A stretch of 64,000 nucleotides of DNA from an uncultured Flavobacteriaceae bacterium (GTDB lineage Bacteria > Bacteroidota > Bacteroidia > Flavobacteriales > Flavobacteriaceae): NCBI GenBank assembly GCA_947503005.1, contig CANNCA010000010.1, forward strand, positions 34,952 to 98,951, written 5' to 3'. Position numbers and translations under genes: made by a program. Positions 32,471 through 41,292 of this stretch are shown piece by piece; the first letter of the stretch is position 1, and the number at the start of each line of letters is the position of its first letter. Under the pieces are notes generated by a model. That model did not search any database. It saw only the letters and a program-made list of their open reading frames with translations, and was not told the DNA's origin.

Positions 32471-34471
32471 ATGAGAAAAATCTTCAAACGTCCCATTATT
32501 ACAAAAAAAAGAATTTTTTGGCTAATCGGTCTTTTTTTTATTTTTCTAGTTGTTTTCATTTTGAGCTATTATTATATGATCCCAAGCTTCCAATCATCTG
32601 CCAACATGAAGTTACTAGGCACGGAAGCTCCGGTACTATCGAAAGGCACCTATTCATATAGGGATCTTAACAAAAATGGAAAGCTAGATGTTTATGAAGA
32701 TAACCGTCAACCCATAGAGGACAGGGTTCAAGATTTATTAGGACAAATGACCTTGGAAGAGAAAGCGGGAATAATGTTTATGTCTTTAATTGCTTTGAAC
32801 GATGATGGGGGATTAGGAGAGGCCCCAAAACTTGCTGACCCTGTTACCCTTTTGCATCTATCGAACTCTGAACTTATTGCCAAGAGAAAATTGAATCATT
32901 TTGTGCTTTATTCGCCTCACCAGCCCAAAGCTATAGCAAAATGGTACAACGAAGTTCAAAAAATGGCCGAGAGAACACGCTTGGGAATACCTGTGACTGT
33001 TGCTACAAACGTAATAAATCAGGCTGTGCCTTACCCCGGTTCTAACATCTTTATGAAGGAAGTTTCCCATTGGCCTTTTGCTATTGGACTTGCCGCGACA
33101 AGAGATACAACTCTTGTTTATGACTATGGTCGTATGGTAAGAGAAGAGTATAAGGCAATGGGGATTAGGTTAGCTCTACATCCTTTTGTGGATATAGCCA
33201 CTGAACCAAGATGGGCACGAATCAATAGTACTTTTGGTGAAGATTCGGAGTTGGTTTCTCAGATGACAAGAGCTTATATTAGAGGGTTTCAAGGAGATAG
33301 CTTGGATTCTCAAAGTGTTGCTTGTACTACTAAACATTTTCCAGGGGCGGGAACTTTAAAGGATGGGGAAGACTCTCATTTTGCCTATGGGAAGAATCAA
33401 GTGTATCCGGGAAATAATTTCGAATACCACTTAATTCCGTTTAAGGCGGCCATTGAATCGAAAACGGCTAGAATGATGCCCTATTATAGTATTCCGACCA
33501 ATACAAAGTATAGCGAGGTAGGTTTCGCATTTAATAAAGGGATAATCACTGATTTATTAAGAAAGAGACTTGGTTTTGATGGTGTAGTATTAACGGATTG
33601 GAATATTTTGGAGCAAGATTATGTATATGGGTTTATTCCTTCAGATCCACCAAGACCTTGGGGGGTGGAGGAACTTTCTCTTTTGGACAAAACCAAAATG
33701 GTAATTCAAGCTGGATGTGATCAATTCGGTGGGGAAGATAACCCAGAACTCGTTATCGAATTGGTTGAGAAAAATCTTGTTGGTATCAAACGGATAGACG
33801 AATCGGTGAAAAGGTTGCTTAGAGAAAAATTTCAGCTTGGGCTTTTTGATAACCCCTATGTGAAACCAGAAAATACTGAACAAATTGTCGGGAAAAAAGA
33901 ATATGTTCGAAAAGGCAAATTGGCACAACAGAAATCCTTGGTGCTATTAAAAAATTCGAAATCTGGAAAAGACAATTTTCTTCCTTTAAAAAATGGATTA
34001 AAATTATTTGTTGAAAACATAAATCCGGAAATAGCTAGCAAATACCCAAATGTTACGAGCAATATTGAGGACAGTGATGTAATCTTTTTAAAACTACAGG
34101 GACCCTATGAAGAAAGAAGAGAGTATTTACTTGAGACTTTTTATCGTCAGGGAAGTTTAGAGTATTCGAAAGAAGAGAAGGAAAGGATTATGGGACTCAT
34201 TAATTCCAAACCAACAATTGTAAGTGTCTTTTTTGATCGACCGGCCATAATTCCTGAGATAGCTGCAAAATCAAATGCATTGATAGCGGAGTTTGGAGTT
34301 GAGGATGAAATGCTATTAGATTTAATTTTTGGAAAGTTTAGTCCAGAAGGGAAATTACCATTTGAAATACCATCTTCCGTAGAAGCTGTAAACTCACAAA
34401 TGGAAGACCTGCCTTTTGATTCAAAAGATCCGTTATTTGAATTTGGATTTGGATTGGAATATAGAAATTGA
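32471..34471 (+). CDS. Membrane-anchored family 3 glycoside hydrolase
   Basis: A 666-residue protein. An N-terminal transmembrane anchor (residues about 14-37) is followed by SYRDLNKNGKLDVYED, a short calcium-site-like linker. The GH3 TIM barrel has TTKHFPGAGT and the nucleophile region GFDGVVLTDWN (Asp). A second alpha/beta domain follows (LVLLKNSKS, PTIVSVFFDRPAIIPEIA, LIAEFGVEDEMLLDLIFG, GKLPFEIP). This is the beta-glucosidase-like GH3 plan on the outer face of the inner membrane. Next to an exporter and biosynthetic genes it could remove a protective sugar from a secreted product, as extracytoplasmic glucosidases do in some macrolide pathways (inference). Confidence 0.88.
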   Translation: MRKIFKRPIITKKRIFWLIGLFFIFLVVFILSYYYMIPSFQSSANMKLLGTEAPVLSKGTYSYRDLNKNGKLDVYEDNRQPIEDRVQDLLGQMTLEEKAGIMFMSLIALNDDGGLGEAPKLADPVTLLHLSNSELIAKRKLNHFVLYSPHQPKAIAKWYNEVQKMAERTRLGIPVTVATNVINQAVPYPGSNIFMKEVSHWPFAIGLAATRDTTLVYDYGRMVREEYKAMGIRLALHPFVDIATEPRWARINSTFGEDSELVSQMTRAYIRGFQGDSLDSQSVACTTKHFPGAGTLKDGEDSHFAYGKNQVYPGNNFEYHLIPFKAAIESKTARMMPYYSIPTNTKYSEVGFAFNKGIITDLLRKRLGFDGVVLTDWNILEQDYVYGFIPSDPPRPWGVEELSLLDKTKMVIQAGCDQFGGEDNPELVIELVEKNLVGIKRIDESVKRLLREKFQLGLFDNPYVKPENTEQIVGKKEYVRKGKLAQQKSLVLLKNSKSGKDNFLPLKNGLKLFVENINPEIASKYPNVTSNIEDSDVIFLKLQGPYEERREYLLETFYRQGSLEYSKEEKERIMGLINSKPTIVSVFFDRPAIIPEIAAKSNALIAEFGVEDEMLLDLIFGKFSPEGKLPFEIPSSVEAVNSQMEDLPFDSKDPLFEFGFGLEYRN

Positions 34472-34516
34472 TTTTCAATGAATCCAATCCAGCAATCTTC
34501 AAAAGTTAATAATTTT

Positions 34517-34601
34517 ACCCCGTCTGTATATTTGTTTGAATGAAAAAATTCAGATTTTTGAATATTTAAGTTGAGGTTCAAAAAGCATATATTGACGGGG
34601 T
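34517..34601 (+). terminator. Long hairpin after GH3 gene, terminator-like
   Basis: ACCCCGTC (34517-34524) pairs with GACGGGGT (34594-34601). Inner arms continue: TATAT with ATATA and TTTGAA with TTCAAA. The trailing TTTATTG is a weak T-tract. It lies 45 bases after the GH3 stop codon and could act as a conditional terminator inside the long gene run. Confidence 0.5.
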
Positions 34602-34871
34602 TTATTGAATATACCATAGTGAATTTACAGTACTGATTATAAAATTTCTTTAGATAGCTATACTGCAAATATCTTTGTTAACCACTCCATTTGAGTTTCC
34701 TATGTCAATAATTAGGTAGATATAAGTTCTCTAGTTTTCCTGCGTAAATAGTTGCCAAAAAATTCTATCAAACGATTCATAACATTGCGGTTTTGCTCCT
34801 TTGAAAAAGAAGGAATCTAAGGACGCACTAATCTAGTAAGCCTACTTAGCCATGAAAGAAATATCTTATGA

Positions 34872-34879
34872 TATTTTTG
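34872..34879 (+). promoter_or_regulatory. Candidate -7 box for MATE gene
   Basis: TATTTTTG fits TAnnTTTG and lies 37 bases before the MATE start codon. No clear -33 element. It may let the exporter and the UvrA-like gene be transcribed separately from the upstream genes. Confidence 0.35.
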
Positions 34880-34916
34880 GTTAACTTGACACATCATAGA
34901 CAATAATAATTTTTTT

Positions 34917-36287
34917 ATGGAAAATAATAATGAGTTAAAAAATGAAATACTAAAAGGTGATATTGGGCCTACTTCCATTAAGCTTGCGATTCCGGTAATG
35001 ATCGGCCAGATTTTGCTATTGATATATGGAATTGTTGACTTAACATTTATTTCAATGCTTGATAAAACATCTACTGCCTTGGTGACAGGAATAGGATTGG
35101 TCTTCCCGATTTATATGTTTTATTTGGCTCTTGGGATTGGGCTTTTTACTGGAATAAGTGTTCTTGTAGCTCGCGCCATAGGTGAAAGGAACAAACATGT
35201 ACTAGATTTAGTTTCTGATTCAGGCATTATTATTTCGCTTGTGATTATGGTGTTTTCATTGGCACTATTTTATGGGTTTGGCGAGGATATAATAAATTTA
35301 CTAGCAGGCTCAAAAATTAGTGAAACAGCTATAAATGCGGGGATTGACTATCTTTATTTTATTGTGCCGGGCTTGTCCTTGCTGCTCTTTAATCAGATGC
35401 TTCTGGGGATATTACAGGGTGAGGGCATGGTTAAACCTTATGCCGTGTCAATGTTTTTATCAACATTTCTAAACATGGCACTTTCCCCTTTATTTATTTT
35501 CACATTTAATATGGGAGTTGCAGGAAGTGCTATAGCTACGTCTATATCGATAGCCGTTTCCACAGTATATATTTTAGGTGTATTTGTAAAGAAAAAAAAT
35601 AGTGTTCCTATCCATTGGAAGTTGTCAGATGCTAAAATGGATTTAATAAAAGAAATTCTTCGAATAGGTCTAGCACATGTAATGAGTCTGTTTATAATTA
35701 ATATTGGCAGTATTTTCATTAATTATATTATAGGTTCAATAAGTGAGACAGCAATGAATTCGTGGGTATTGGTAATTAGAATGGATGAATTTTTACTTTT
35801 TGTAGGTTATGCTTTTGGAAGTTCAACGTTAACCATGGTAGGGCAGAACTTTGGTGTGGGAAATACTCTCAGGGTATCTGAAATATTCAAAAAAAATATT
35901 TCGCTTGCTGGGATTGTAGGGTTGGTTTTTGTGGTTATTTATAACCTGATCGCACCTTATCTATTTTCTCTTTTCACCGATGTTCAGGCCGTGATCGATG
36001 GTTGCGTATTTCAAGTAAAGGTGCTGTCTTTAACCTATATAGCAATTATCATTACTATCGTTATTAATTCTACATTTCAGGCAACAGGAAGAGCACTACC
36101 AGGTGTTTTGTTAGAAATAATACGCATGTTGGTAATTACAATTCCAGTTGCATATATAACCGTATATGTTTATGGAATGGGAGTGGGTAGCGTATTTCTG
36201 ACCATTGGATGCGCAAATGTTTTTGTTTTCTTGGTGGGTTGGCTATGGAGTCACGGATATGTAAATAAAATGATAAAACCTGCATAG
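34917..36287 (+). CDS. MATE-family efflux transporter
   Basis: A 456-residue protein with twelve predicted transmembrane segments in two related halves. MATE hallmarks include the N-terminal GDIGPTSIKLAIPVMIGQILLLIYGIVDLTFI, the PGLSLLLFNQMLLGILQGEG region after helix 5, FGSSTLTMVGQNFGVGN and NSTFQATGRALPGVLLEIIRM (all abbreviated here by position). It exchanges drugs for sodium or protons at the inner membrane. Placed directly before the UvrA-like and PKS genes, it is the best candidate exporter or self-resistance pump for the product. Confidence 0.92.
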   Translation: MENNNELKNEILKGDIGPTSIKLAIPVMIGQILLLIYGIVDLTFISMLDKTSTALVTGIGLVFPIYMFYLALGIGLFTGISVLVARAIGERNKHVLDLVSDSGIIISLVIMVFSLALFYGFGEDIINLLAGSKISETAINAGIDYLYFIVPGLSLLLFNQMLLGILQGEGMVKPYAVSMFLSTFLNMALSPLFIFTFNMGVAGSAIATSISIAVSTVYILGVFVKKKNSVPIHWKLSDAKMDLIKEILRIGLAHVMSLFIINIGSIFINYIIGSISETAMNSWVLVIRMDEFLLFVGYAFGSSTLTMVGQNFGVGNTLRVSEIFKKNISLAGIVGLVFVVIYNLIAPYLFSLFTDVQAVIDGCVFQVKVLSLTYIAIIITIVINSTFQATGRALPGVLLEIIRMLVITIPVAYITVYVYGMGVGSVFLTIGCANVFVFLVGWLWSHGYVNKMIKPA

Positions 36288-36347
36288 GGAAATAATCCTT
36301 TTATGTGGAATTTGAGAATTGAATTTTAGAAACTTTTAGTTGATGTT

Positions 36348-39300
36348 ATGTTGAGTTATTATTCTGAACAAAGTATTGTTACGGATTTGAGGAGCTATAG
36401 CAATTTTGTGGAGGATTTGCCACCTGATGCCACTGAATTGAGTGAGATTTTAAAAGGGCTTTTGGTGCATTTTAACTCGGGCAAGTTACATGGTGCCTAC
36501 AAAGAGGTAGGCAATAAAGTCAATAACAGGCTTTTTTTGGTAGAGGGTATCATTAAGGAAATTGATCAATTGAACAATGAACCATTACATGTAAAAAGGA
36601 AGCTTGATGACCAATTGGTATGCACCGCCAGGGATTTTTCGGTTTTGCTCTGCTCGATTTTACGAGAGAAAAAAATAGCGGCGAGGGCTAGATGTGGTTT
36701 CGCTTCCTATTTGGGCACTGATTATTACACCGACCACTGGATTTGCGAGCATTGGATTGATGATGAGCAAAAATGGCGAAAGGTCGATTGTTTATTAGAT
36801 AAGAATGGCAACAAACTTTTAAATACGGAAGCACTAGAAACTGGAAGGTTTCTGGAATCTGGCGTAGTATGGCAAATGTGTCGTCAAGGGCAGTTGGATG
36901 CGAAGTTATTTGGTTATGAAAATAAAAGGGGATTTGGATTTATCCGTAGTAACATGCTTCGCGATTTCGCTGCTTTAAACAAGGCCGAAGTAAATTCGTG
37001 GTCAGTTTTATGGGGCTATAAAACGGAGCAAGACCTAAAGAAAAAAGACTATGATGAATTGGATGTGCTATCCAATCTAATTATTGAAAATTCTACTTCT
37101 TTCGAATCAATACGTCAAAAGTATGAAGAAGAGTTGTGGATAAGTGGACCTGTGAATACTGTCATTAATCAAAAAATAGCTGGGGATTCAGGGAGGGAAC
37201 ACTCCATAGAAACTTCTGAGAATAGAATCGTTTTGTCCAATCAAGTTGAACAAAGAAAACGTTTCATAGAAAAATCGAATATTCAAAACTACAACGTAGA
37301 TTCAAATGTTATTCACGTAAAAGGTGCAAAACAACACAACTTAAAAAACATTGACATTTCTATTCCTAAGAATAAACTCGTAGTCATCACCGGGGTCAGC
37401 GGGAGCGGAAAGTCATCTTTGGCGTTTGATACTATTTATTCTGAAAGCCAGAGACGTTTTATGTCGGGACTGTCTTTGTATGTTCGAAAGTTCATGATGC
37501 AGATGCAGAAACCTAAGGTAGATTTTATCAATGGCCTAAACCCTTCTATAGCTATTGAGCAAAAAACACTTAGCAACAACCCAAGATCTACCGTTGGAAC
37601 GGTTACCGAGATTTCCAACTACCTTAGGCTACTATATTCAAGAATTGGAAAGAGAAATTGTACCCATTGCGGTTACGAGGTATCTCCCTTAAGTCCAGTG
37701 CAAATAGCCAATGCATTATTGAGTCATATTGGGGAAAGGGAAGAGTTTCACCTACTTGCGCCGGTAGTACTTCGTAAGATTGGCAACCAAGATAAAATTT
37801 TGGAAAGGTATCTTTCTATGGGATACAGATATTTTCGTATTAACGGGATTCGTTATGATCTAGTGGACACAGTTTATGAATGGAAGGAAATGCCTTATAC
37901 GGTTGAGGCGGTTTGTGGTACCTATGTGGTTCCCGAGGGCGGTGAGGAGAATAGAAAAAGATTTGTTGAGGAGTTGGTAATGGAAATAAGAAGGGTGATG
38001 CGGTTGAGCAATTATATACTTAACGTTTTATATAAGGGCAAAGAACTACTTTTCTCATCGAAATCAAACTGTCCGAATTGTCATACGTCATTTCCTGAAT
38101 TGAGTGCGCAGCATTTTAGCCCAAATTCGCCTTTGGGAATGTGCGATGAATGCAAAGGTATTGGTATTACCCAAAAAATTGAGCCTGAACTACTTGTCCA
38201 TGATGAAAACCTAAGCATTGTAGATGGGGCTATAAAGTGGTTTGGAAACCTTAAAGAGAACAACCGTTCTTCATGGCCCTGTGGTCCATTGGACGTTATT
38301 TATGAGCATTATGGTTTGGATATCAATACACCATGGAAAGACCTACCTGAATCGTTTCACAACGTCATTTTTTACGGGTCTGGAAGCGAAAAGATAGAAA
38401 TGACTTCAATCTTAGGTATGAAGTCGACAAAGAAAACGGTAAAAGGATTGGTCCCGGAATTGGGAAGACTTTTTTTTGATAGTGATTCTAAAACCAACAG
38501 GGAGCGATACAGTGTTTACATGGACCAAAGGGCATGCAACAAGTGTAACGGTTCGGGACTATGTAATGAAGCCTATCACGTTACTTTGGGAGGCTATAGG
38601 GTATCTGAGATATCTAATTTTTCAATAGACCAAGCATTGATGTTTGTGGTTGATCTTTACGAAACAATCGATGAGATTAAATTTGAAATTGCAAAAGAAA
38701 TCCTTATCGAATTGTACAATAGGTTTTCTTTTTTAAAAGATGTTGGTCTGCACTATCTGTCTATCAACCGTACAGCCCCGACACTATCGGGAGGGGAGGG
38801 GCAACGTGTTCGCTTGGCCAGTCAATTGAGCAGTGGTATAGTCGGGGTGTTATATGTGTTGGACGAACCTTCAATAGGTTTACACCCTAAGGACAACTCC
38901 AATCTGATTAGTACATTGCTCAAGCTCCGCGACATCGGCAACAGCGTTTTGGTAGTTGAGCACGATGAGGAAATCATGAAAAAAGCGGATTGGCTCATAG
39001 ATATTGGGCCGAAAGCCGGGGTTAATGGAGGACAGGTAATATCCCAAGGTTCGCCGACCCAGGTAATGCAGGATGCCAATTCCTTAACCGGTAAATATTT
39101 AAAAGGATCTCTTAAGGTAGATGGTGATAAGAAGGGCGGTAGCAGAGAACTCACAGGTGATTGGATTGTTTTGAATGGTGCCACTTTGCATAATCTCAAA
39201 AATGTCACGGCCCGAATCCCTATAGGCCGTATGACCTGTGTGACAGGAGTCAGCGGTAGTGGAAAAAGCAGCTTAATTGCAGGTACTTTAGAACCCCTGC

Positions 39301-40187
39301 TTGAGCGATTGCTGAACAAGGCAAATGTTGAGGTAGGACCTTATAAAAGTATAGAAGGAATAGAATGTTTAAATAAGGTAATTAATATTAGCCAGAAACC
39401 AATAGGTAAAAGCCCTCGATCCAATCCCGCCACATATACCAAGGTTTTTGACGAAATAAGAAAAGTATTTGCGTCGTCAGAAGAAGCTGCCCTCTATAAT
39501 ATGAAATATACAGATTTCAGCTTTAACTCATCAGCTGGAAGGTGTGATGTTTGCGAGGGGCATGGTCAGGTAAAAATAGAAATGCATTTTCTCCCAGATG
39601 TGTGGATTACTTGTCGAGAGTGTAATGGGAAAAGATTTAACTCTAATATCTTAAGAGTTAAATATAAAGGAAAGAGTATATCTGAGGTTTTGGAGATGGA
39701 TATTTCGGAGGCAATCACTTTTTTCGAGGGGAATGATAAGATAAATAAAATATTGGACACCCTGAGTCAGGTTGGATTGGATTACATTAAATTAGGGCAG
39801 AGCGCAACTACCTTCAGTGGTGGGGAAGCTCAGCGCATAAAATTGGCTAAGGAACTTAGCAAATTATCAAAAGGCAATGTGGTATATGTCTTGGATGAAC
39901 CTACTACTGGTTTACATTTTCATGATGTTCAACAATTGCTCCGTATTTTACATAATTTGGTAGAATTGGGGAAAACGATTATTATAATAGAACATAACCT
40001 CGATGTTGTGAAAACGGCGGATTGGATTATTGACCTGGGCTTCGAAGGGGGCGTAAAGGGTGGTGAAATAGTTGCACAATGTACCCCAAAAGAGCTGATG
40101 GACAACCCGAATAGTTATACCGGGGTGGCCTTAAGAGAGCATGCAGAATACTTTGAGAAGCATAAAGTTTCCAATTCTTCACTTTAA
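36348..40187 (+). CDS. Transglutaminase-like domain fused to UvrA-like ABC protein
   Basis: A 1279-residue protein. Residues 1-320 resemble a transglutaminase/protease-like domain with a possible triad Cys92 (LVCTARDFSVLL), His135 (ICEHWID) and Asp147 (WRKVDCLLD). From about residue 322 it is a full-length UvrA: Walker A GVSGSGKSS near 349 and again near 967, signatures LSGGEGQR near 813 and FSGGEAQR near 1155, and zinc-finger CxxC pairs at NCTHCG, SNCPNCH/MCDECKG and RCDVCEG/TCRECNG. UvrA recognises DNA lesions. UvrA paralogues in antibiotic clusters (DrrC of daunorubicin is the classic case) protect producers from DNA-binding products. The N-terminal fusion is unusual. Nine bases separate it from the acyltransferase gene. 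Confidence 0.88.
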   Translation: MLSYYSEQSIVTDLRSYSNFVEDLPPDATELSEILKGLLVHFNSGKLHGAYKEVGNKVNNRLFLVEGIIKEIDQLNNEPLHVKRKLDDQLVCTARDFSVLLCSILREKKIAARARCGFASYLGTDYYTDHWICEHWIDDEQKWRKVDCLLDKNGNKLLNTEALETGRFLESGVVWQMCRQGQLDAKLFGYENKRGFGFIRSNMLRDFAALNKAEVNSWSVLWGYKTEQDLKKKDYDELDVLSNLIIENSTSFESIRQKYEEELWISGPVNTVINQKIAGDSGREHSIETSENRIVLSNQVEQRKRFIEKSNIQNYNVDSNVIHVKGAKQHNLKNIDISIPKNKLVVITGVSGSGKSSLAFDTIYSESQRRFMSGLSLYVRKFMMQMQKPKVDFINGLNPSIAIEQKTLSNNPRSTVGTVTEISNYLRLLYSRIGKRNCTHCGYEVSPLSPVQIANALLSHIGEREEFHLLAPVVLRKIGNQDKILERYLSMGYRYFRINGIRYDLVDTVYEWKEMPYTVEAVCGTYVVPEGGEENRKRFVEELVMEIRRVMRLSNYILNVLYKGKELLFSSKSNCPNCHTSFPELSAQHFSPNSPLGMCDECKGIGITQKIEPELLVHDENLSIVDGAIKWFGNLKENNRSSWPCGPLDVIYEHYGLDINTPWKDLPESFHNVIFYGSGSEKIEMTSILGMKSTKKTVKGLVPELGRLFFDSDSKTNRERYSVYMDQRACNKCNGSGLCNEAYHVTLGGYRVSEISNFSIDQALMFVVDLYETIDEIKFEIAKEILIELYNRFSFLKDVGLHYLSINRTAPTLSGGEGQRVRLASQLSSGIVGVLYVLDEPSIGLHPKDNSNLISTLLKLRDIGNSVLVVEHDEEIMKKADWLIDIGPKAGVNGGQVISQGSPTQVMQDANSLTGKYLKGSLKVDGDKKGGSRELTGDWIVLNGATLHNLKNVTARIPIGRMTCVTGVSGSGKSSLIAGTLEPLLERLLNKANVEVGPYKSIEGIECLNKVINISQKPIGKSPRSNPATYTKVFDEIRKVFASSEEAALYNMKYTDFSFNSSAGRCDVCEGHGQVKIEMHFLPDVWITCRECNGKRFNSNILRVKYKGKSISEVLEMDISEAITFFEGNDKINKILDTLSQVGLDYIKLGQSATTFSGGEAQRIKLAKELSKLSKGNVVYVLDEPTTGLHFHDVQQLLRILHNLVELGKTIIIIEHNLDVVKTADWIIDLGFEGGVKGGEIVAQCTPKELMDNPNSYTGVALREHAEYFEKHKVSNSSL

Positions 40188-40196
40188 GATATTTTA

Positions 40197-41165
40197 ATGA
40201 AAGGCAATATTAAGATTGCATTTCTTTTTTCAGGACAGGGGAGTCAATATTTTTTTATGGGAGAATCCTTGTTTAACAGGAATAAGGTTTTTCATGATAC
40301 CATGCAGTTTCTTGATAAAAAAGCAGTGCAATTGCTGGGGCATTCGGTTATCGATTACTTATATGACATAAATAAGTCTCGTAGTACAGTATTTGATAGA
40401 TTATTATTTTCTCACCCAGCATTATTTATGATACAATATTCTATGGCTAAGGCAATCATGGCTGAGGGAATAATTCCTAGCTATGCTTGCGGTTATAGTC
40501 TTGGTGAGGTTGTAGCAGCTTCCGTGAGTGGTATGGTCTCACCTTTAGATGGGCTAAGCCTATTGATTGAACAGGCAAAATTGGTAGAGGAGAACTGCCC
40601 GAAGGGAGGTATGATAGTTGTTTTCCAAAAATCTGTTTTTTATTATCAAACATCTTTGTTGTACAATGGATCTTCTATAATAGGAGAAAAGTTCGGAGGT
40701 CAGTTTACGATATCCGGCCTATCCGAAAAGCTTGATAAGATAGAGGAGTATTTAAGGGCCGAGAATATTTTATTTCAGCGACTGCCCATAAGGTATGCTT
40801 ACCATTGTAAATATATAGAACCGATTAAACTACCCTATTTTTCAGTTTTGAAAGAGGTATCGTTTCAAGAAAGTATTTTACCATTCATATCTAGCGTTTA
40901 CGGTTGTGAACTGAGAAAAATTGATACCAAGTATATGTGGGATATCGCGCGTAAGCCAATTCTCTTTCAGGATGCGGTTCAACACATAGAGGATATGGAT
41001 TGTGTTTCCTATATAGATATGAGCCCATCAGGTGAATTGAAAAATTTTATTTCCCCACTTTTGAAGAAAGAATCTTTAAGGTCTTTTAGCATTCTAAACC
41101 CTTGGAGGCGAAATGAGCTCCAAAGTTTTGAGGAAATAAAAGCGCGATTTTCTTCTGTCTACTAG
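40197..41165 (+). CDS. Trans-acting acyltransferase homologue, possible acyl hydrolase
   Basis: A 322-residue FabD-like protein: FLFSGQGSQYFFMG at the N-terminus and the nucleophile motif GYSLGEVVAA. The second conserved block, usually G-A-F-H-S, reads IRYAYHCKYIEP. In trans-AT PKS pathways, tandem AT genes commonly encode one malonyl-loading AT and one acyl hydrolase that clears stalled chains. The divergent second motif favours hydrolase or another acyl specificity for this copy. It lies between the UvrA-like and AT-ER genes in one operon. Confidence 0.85.
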   Translation: MKGNIKIAFLFSGQGSQYFFMGESLFNRNKVFHDTMQFLDKKAVQLLGHSVIDYLYDINKSRSTVFDRLLFSHPALFMIQYSMAKAIMAEGIIPSYACGYSLGEVVAASVSGMVSPLDGLSLLIEQAKLVEENCPKGGMIVVFQKSVFYYQTSLLYNGSSIIGEKFGGQFTISGLSEKLDKIEEYLRAENILFQRLPIRYAYHCKYIEPIKLPYFSVLKEVSFQESILPFISSVYGCELRKIDTKYMWDIARKPILFQDAVQHIEDMDCVSYIDMSPSGELKNFISPLLKKESLRSFSILNPWRRNELQSFEEIKARFSSVY

Positions 41166-41292
41166 ATTGTATTCAGTATCAAGAAAGAATAGGTCCTTCT
41201 TTTGGATGTATGCGAGTAAAAAATCACCTCATCAAAAGACTATCAATAACCAAAGGAGTGACATTTTGTTATCCCACAAAAAAAGAAACATT

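Larger units (their letters stand above)
34472..34916. other. Gap between GH3 and MATE genes
   Basis: About 445 bases without a gene on the coding strand. It holds the long hairpin at 34517-34601 and a -7-like box at 34872-34879. Antisense frames here are shadows of the GH3 gene end. Confidence 0.5.

Noticed and set aside
34147..34668. 173-residue leftward frame
   Set aside because: Mostly antisense to the 3' end of the GH3 gene, low complexity and Asn/Ser-rich. The GH3 frame has clear motifs.
38822..39319. 165-residue leftward frame
   Set aside because: Antisense to the UvrA signature and second P-loop region, which explains the open frame.
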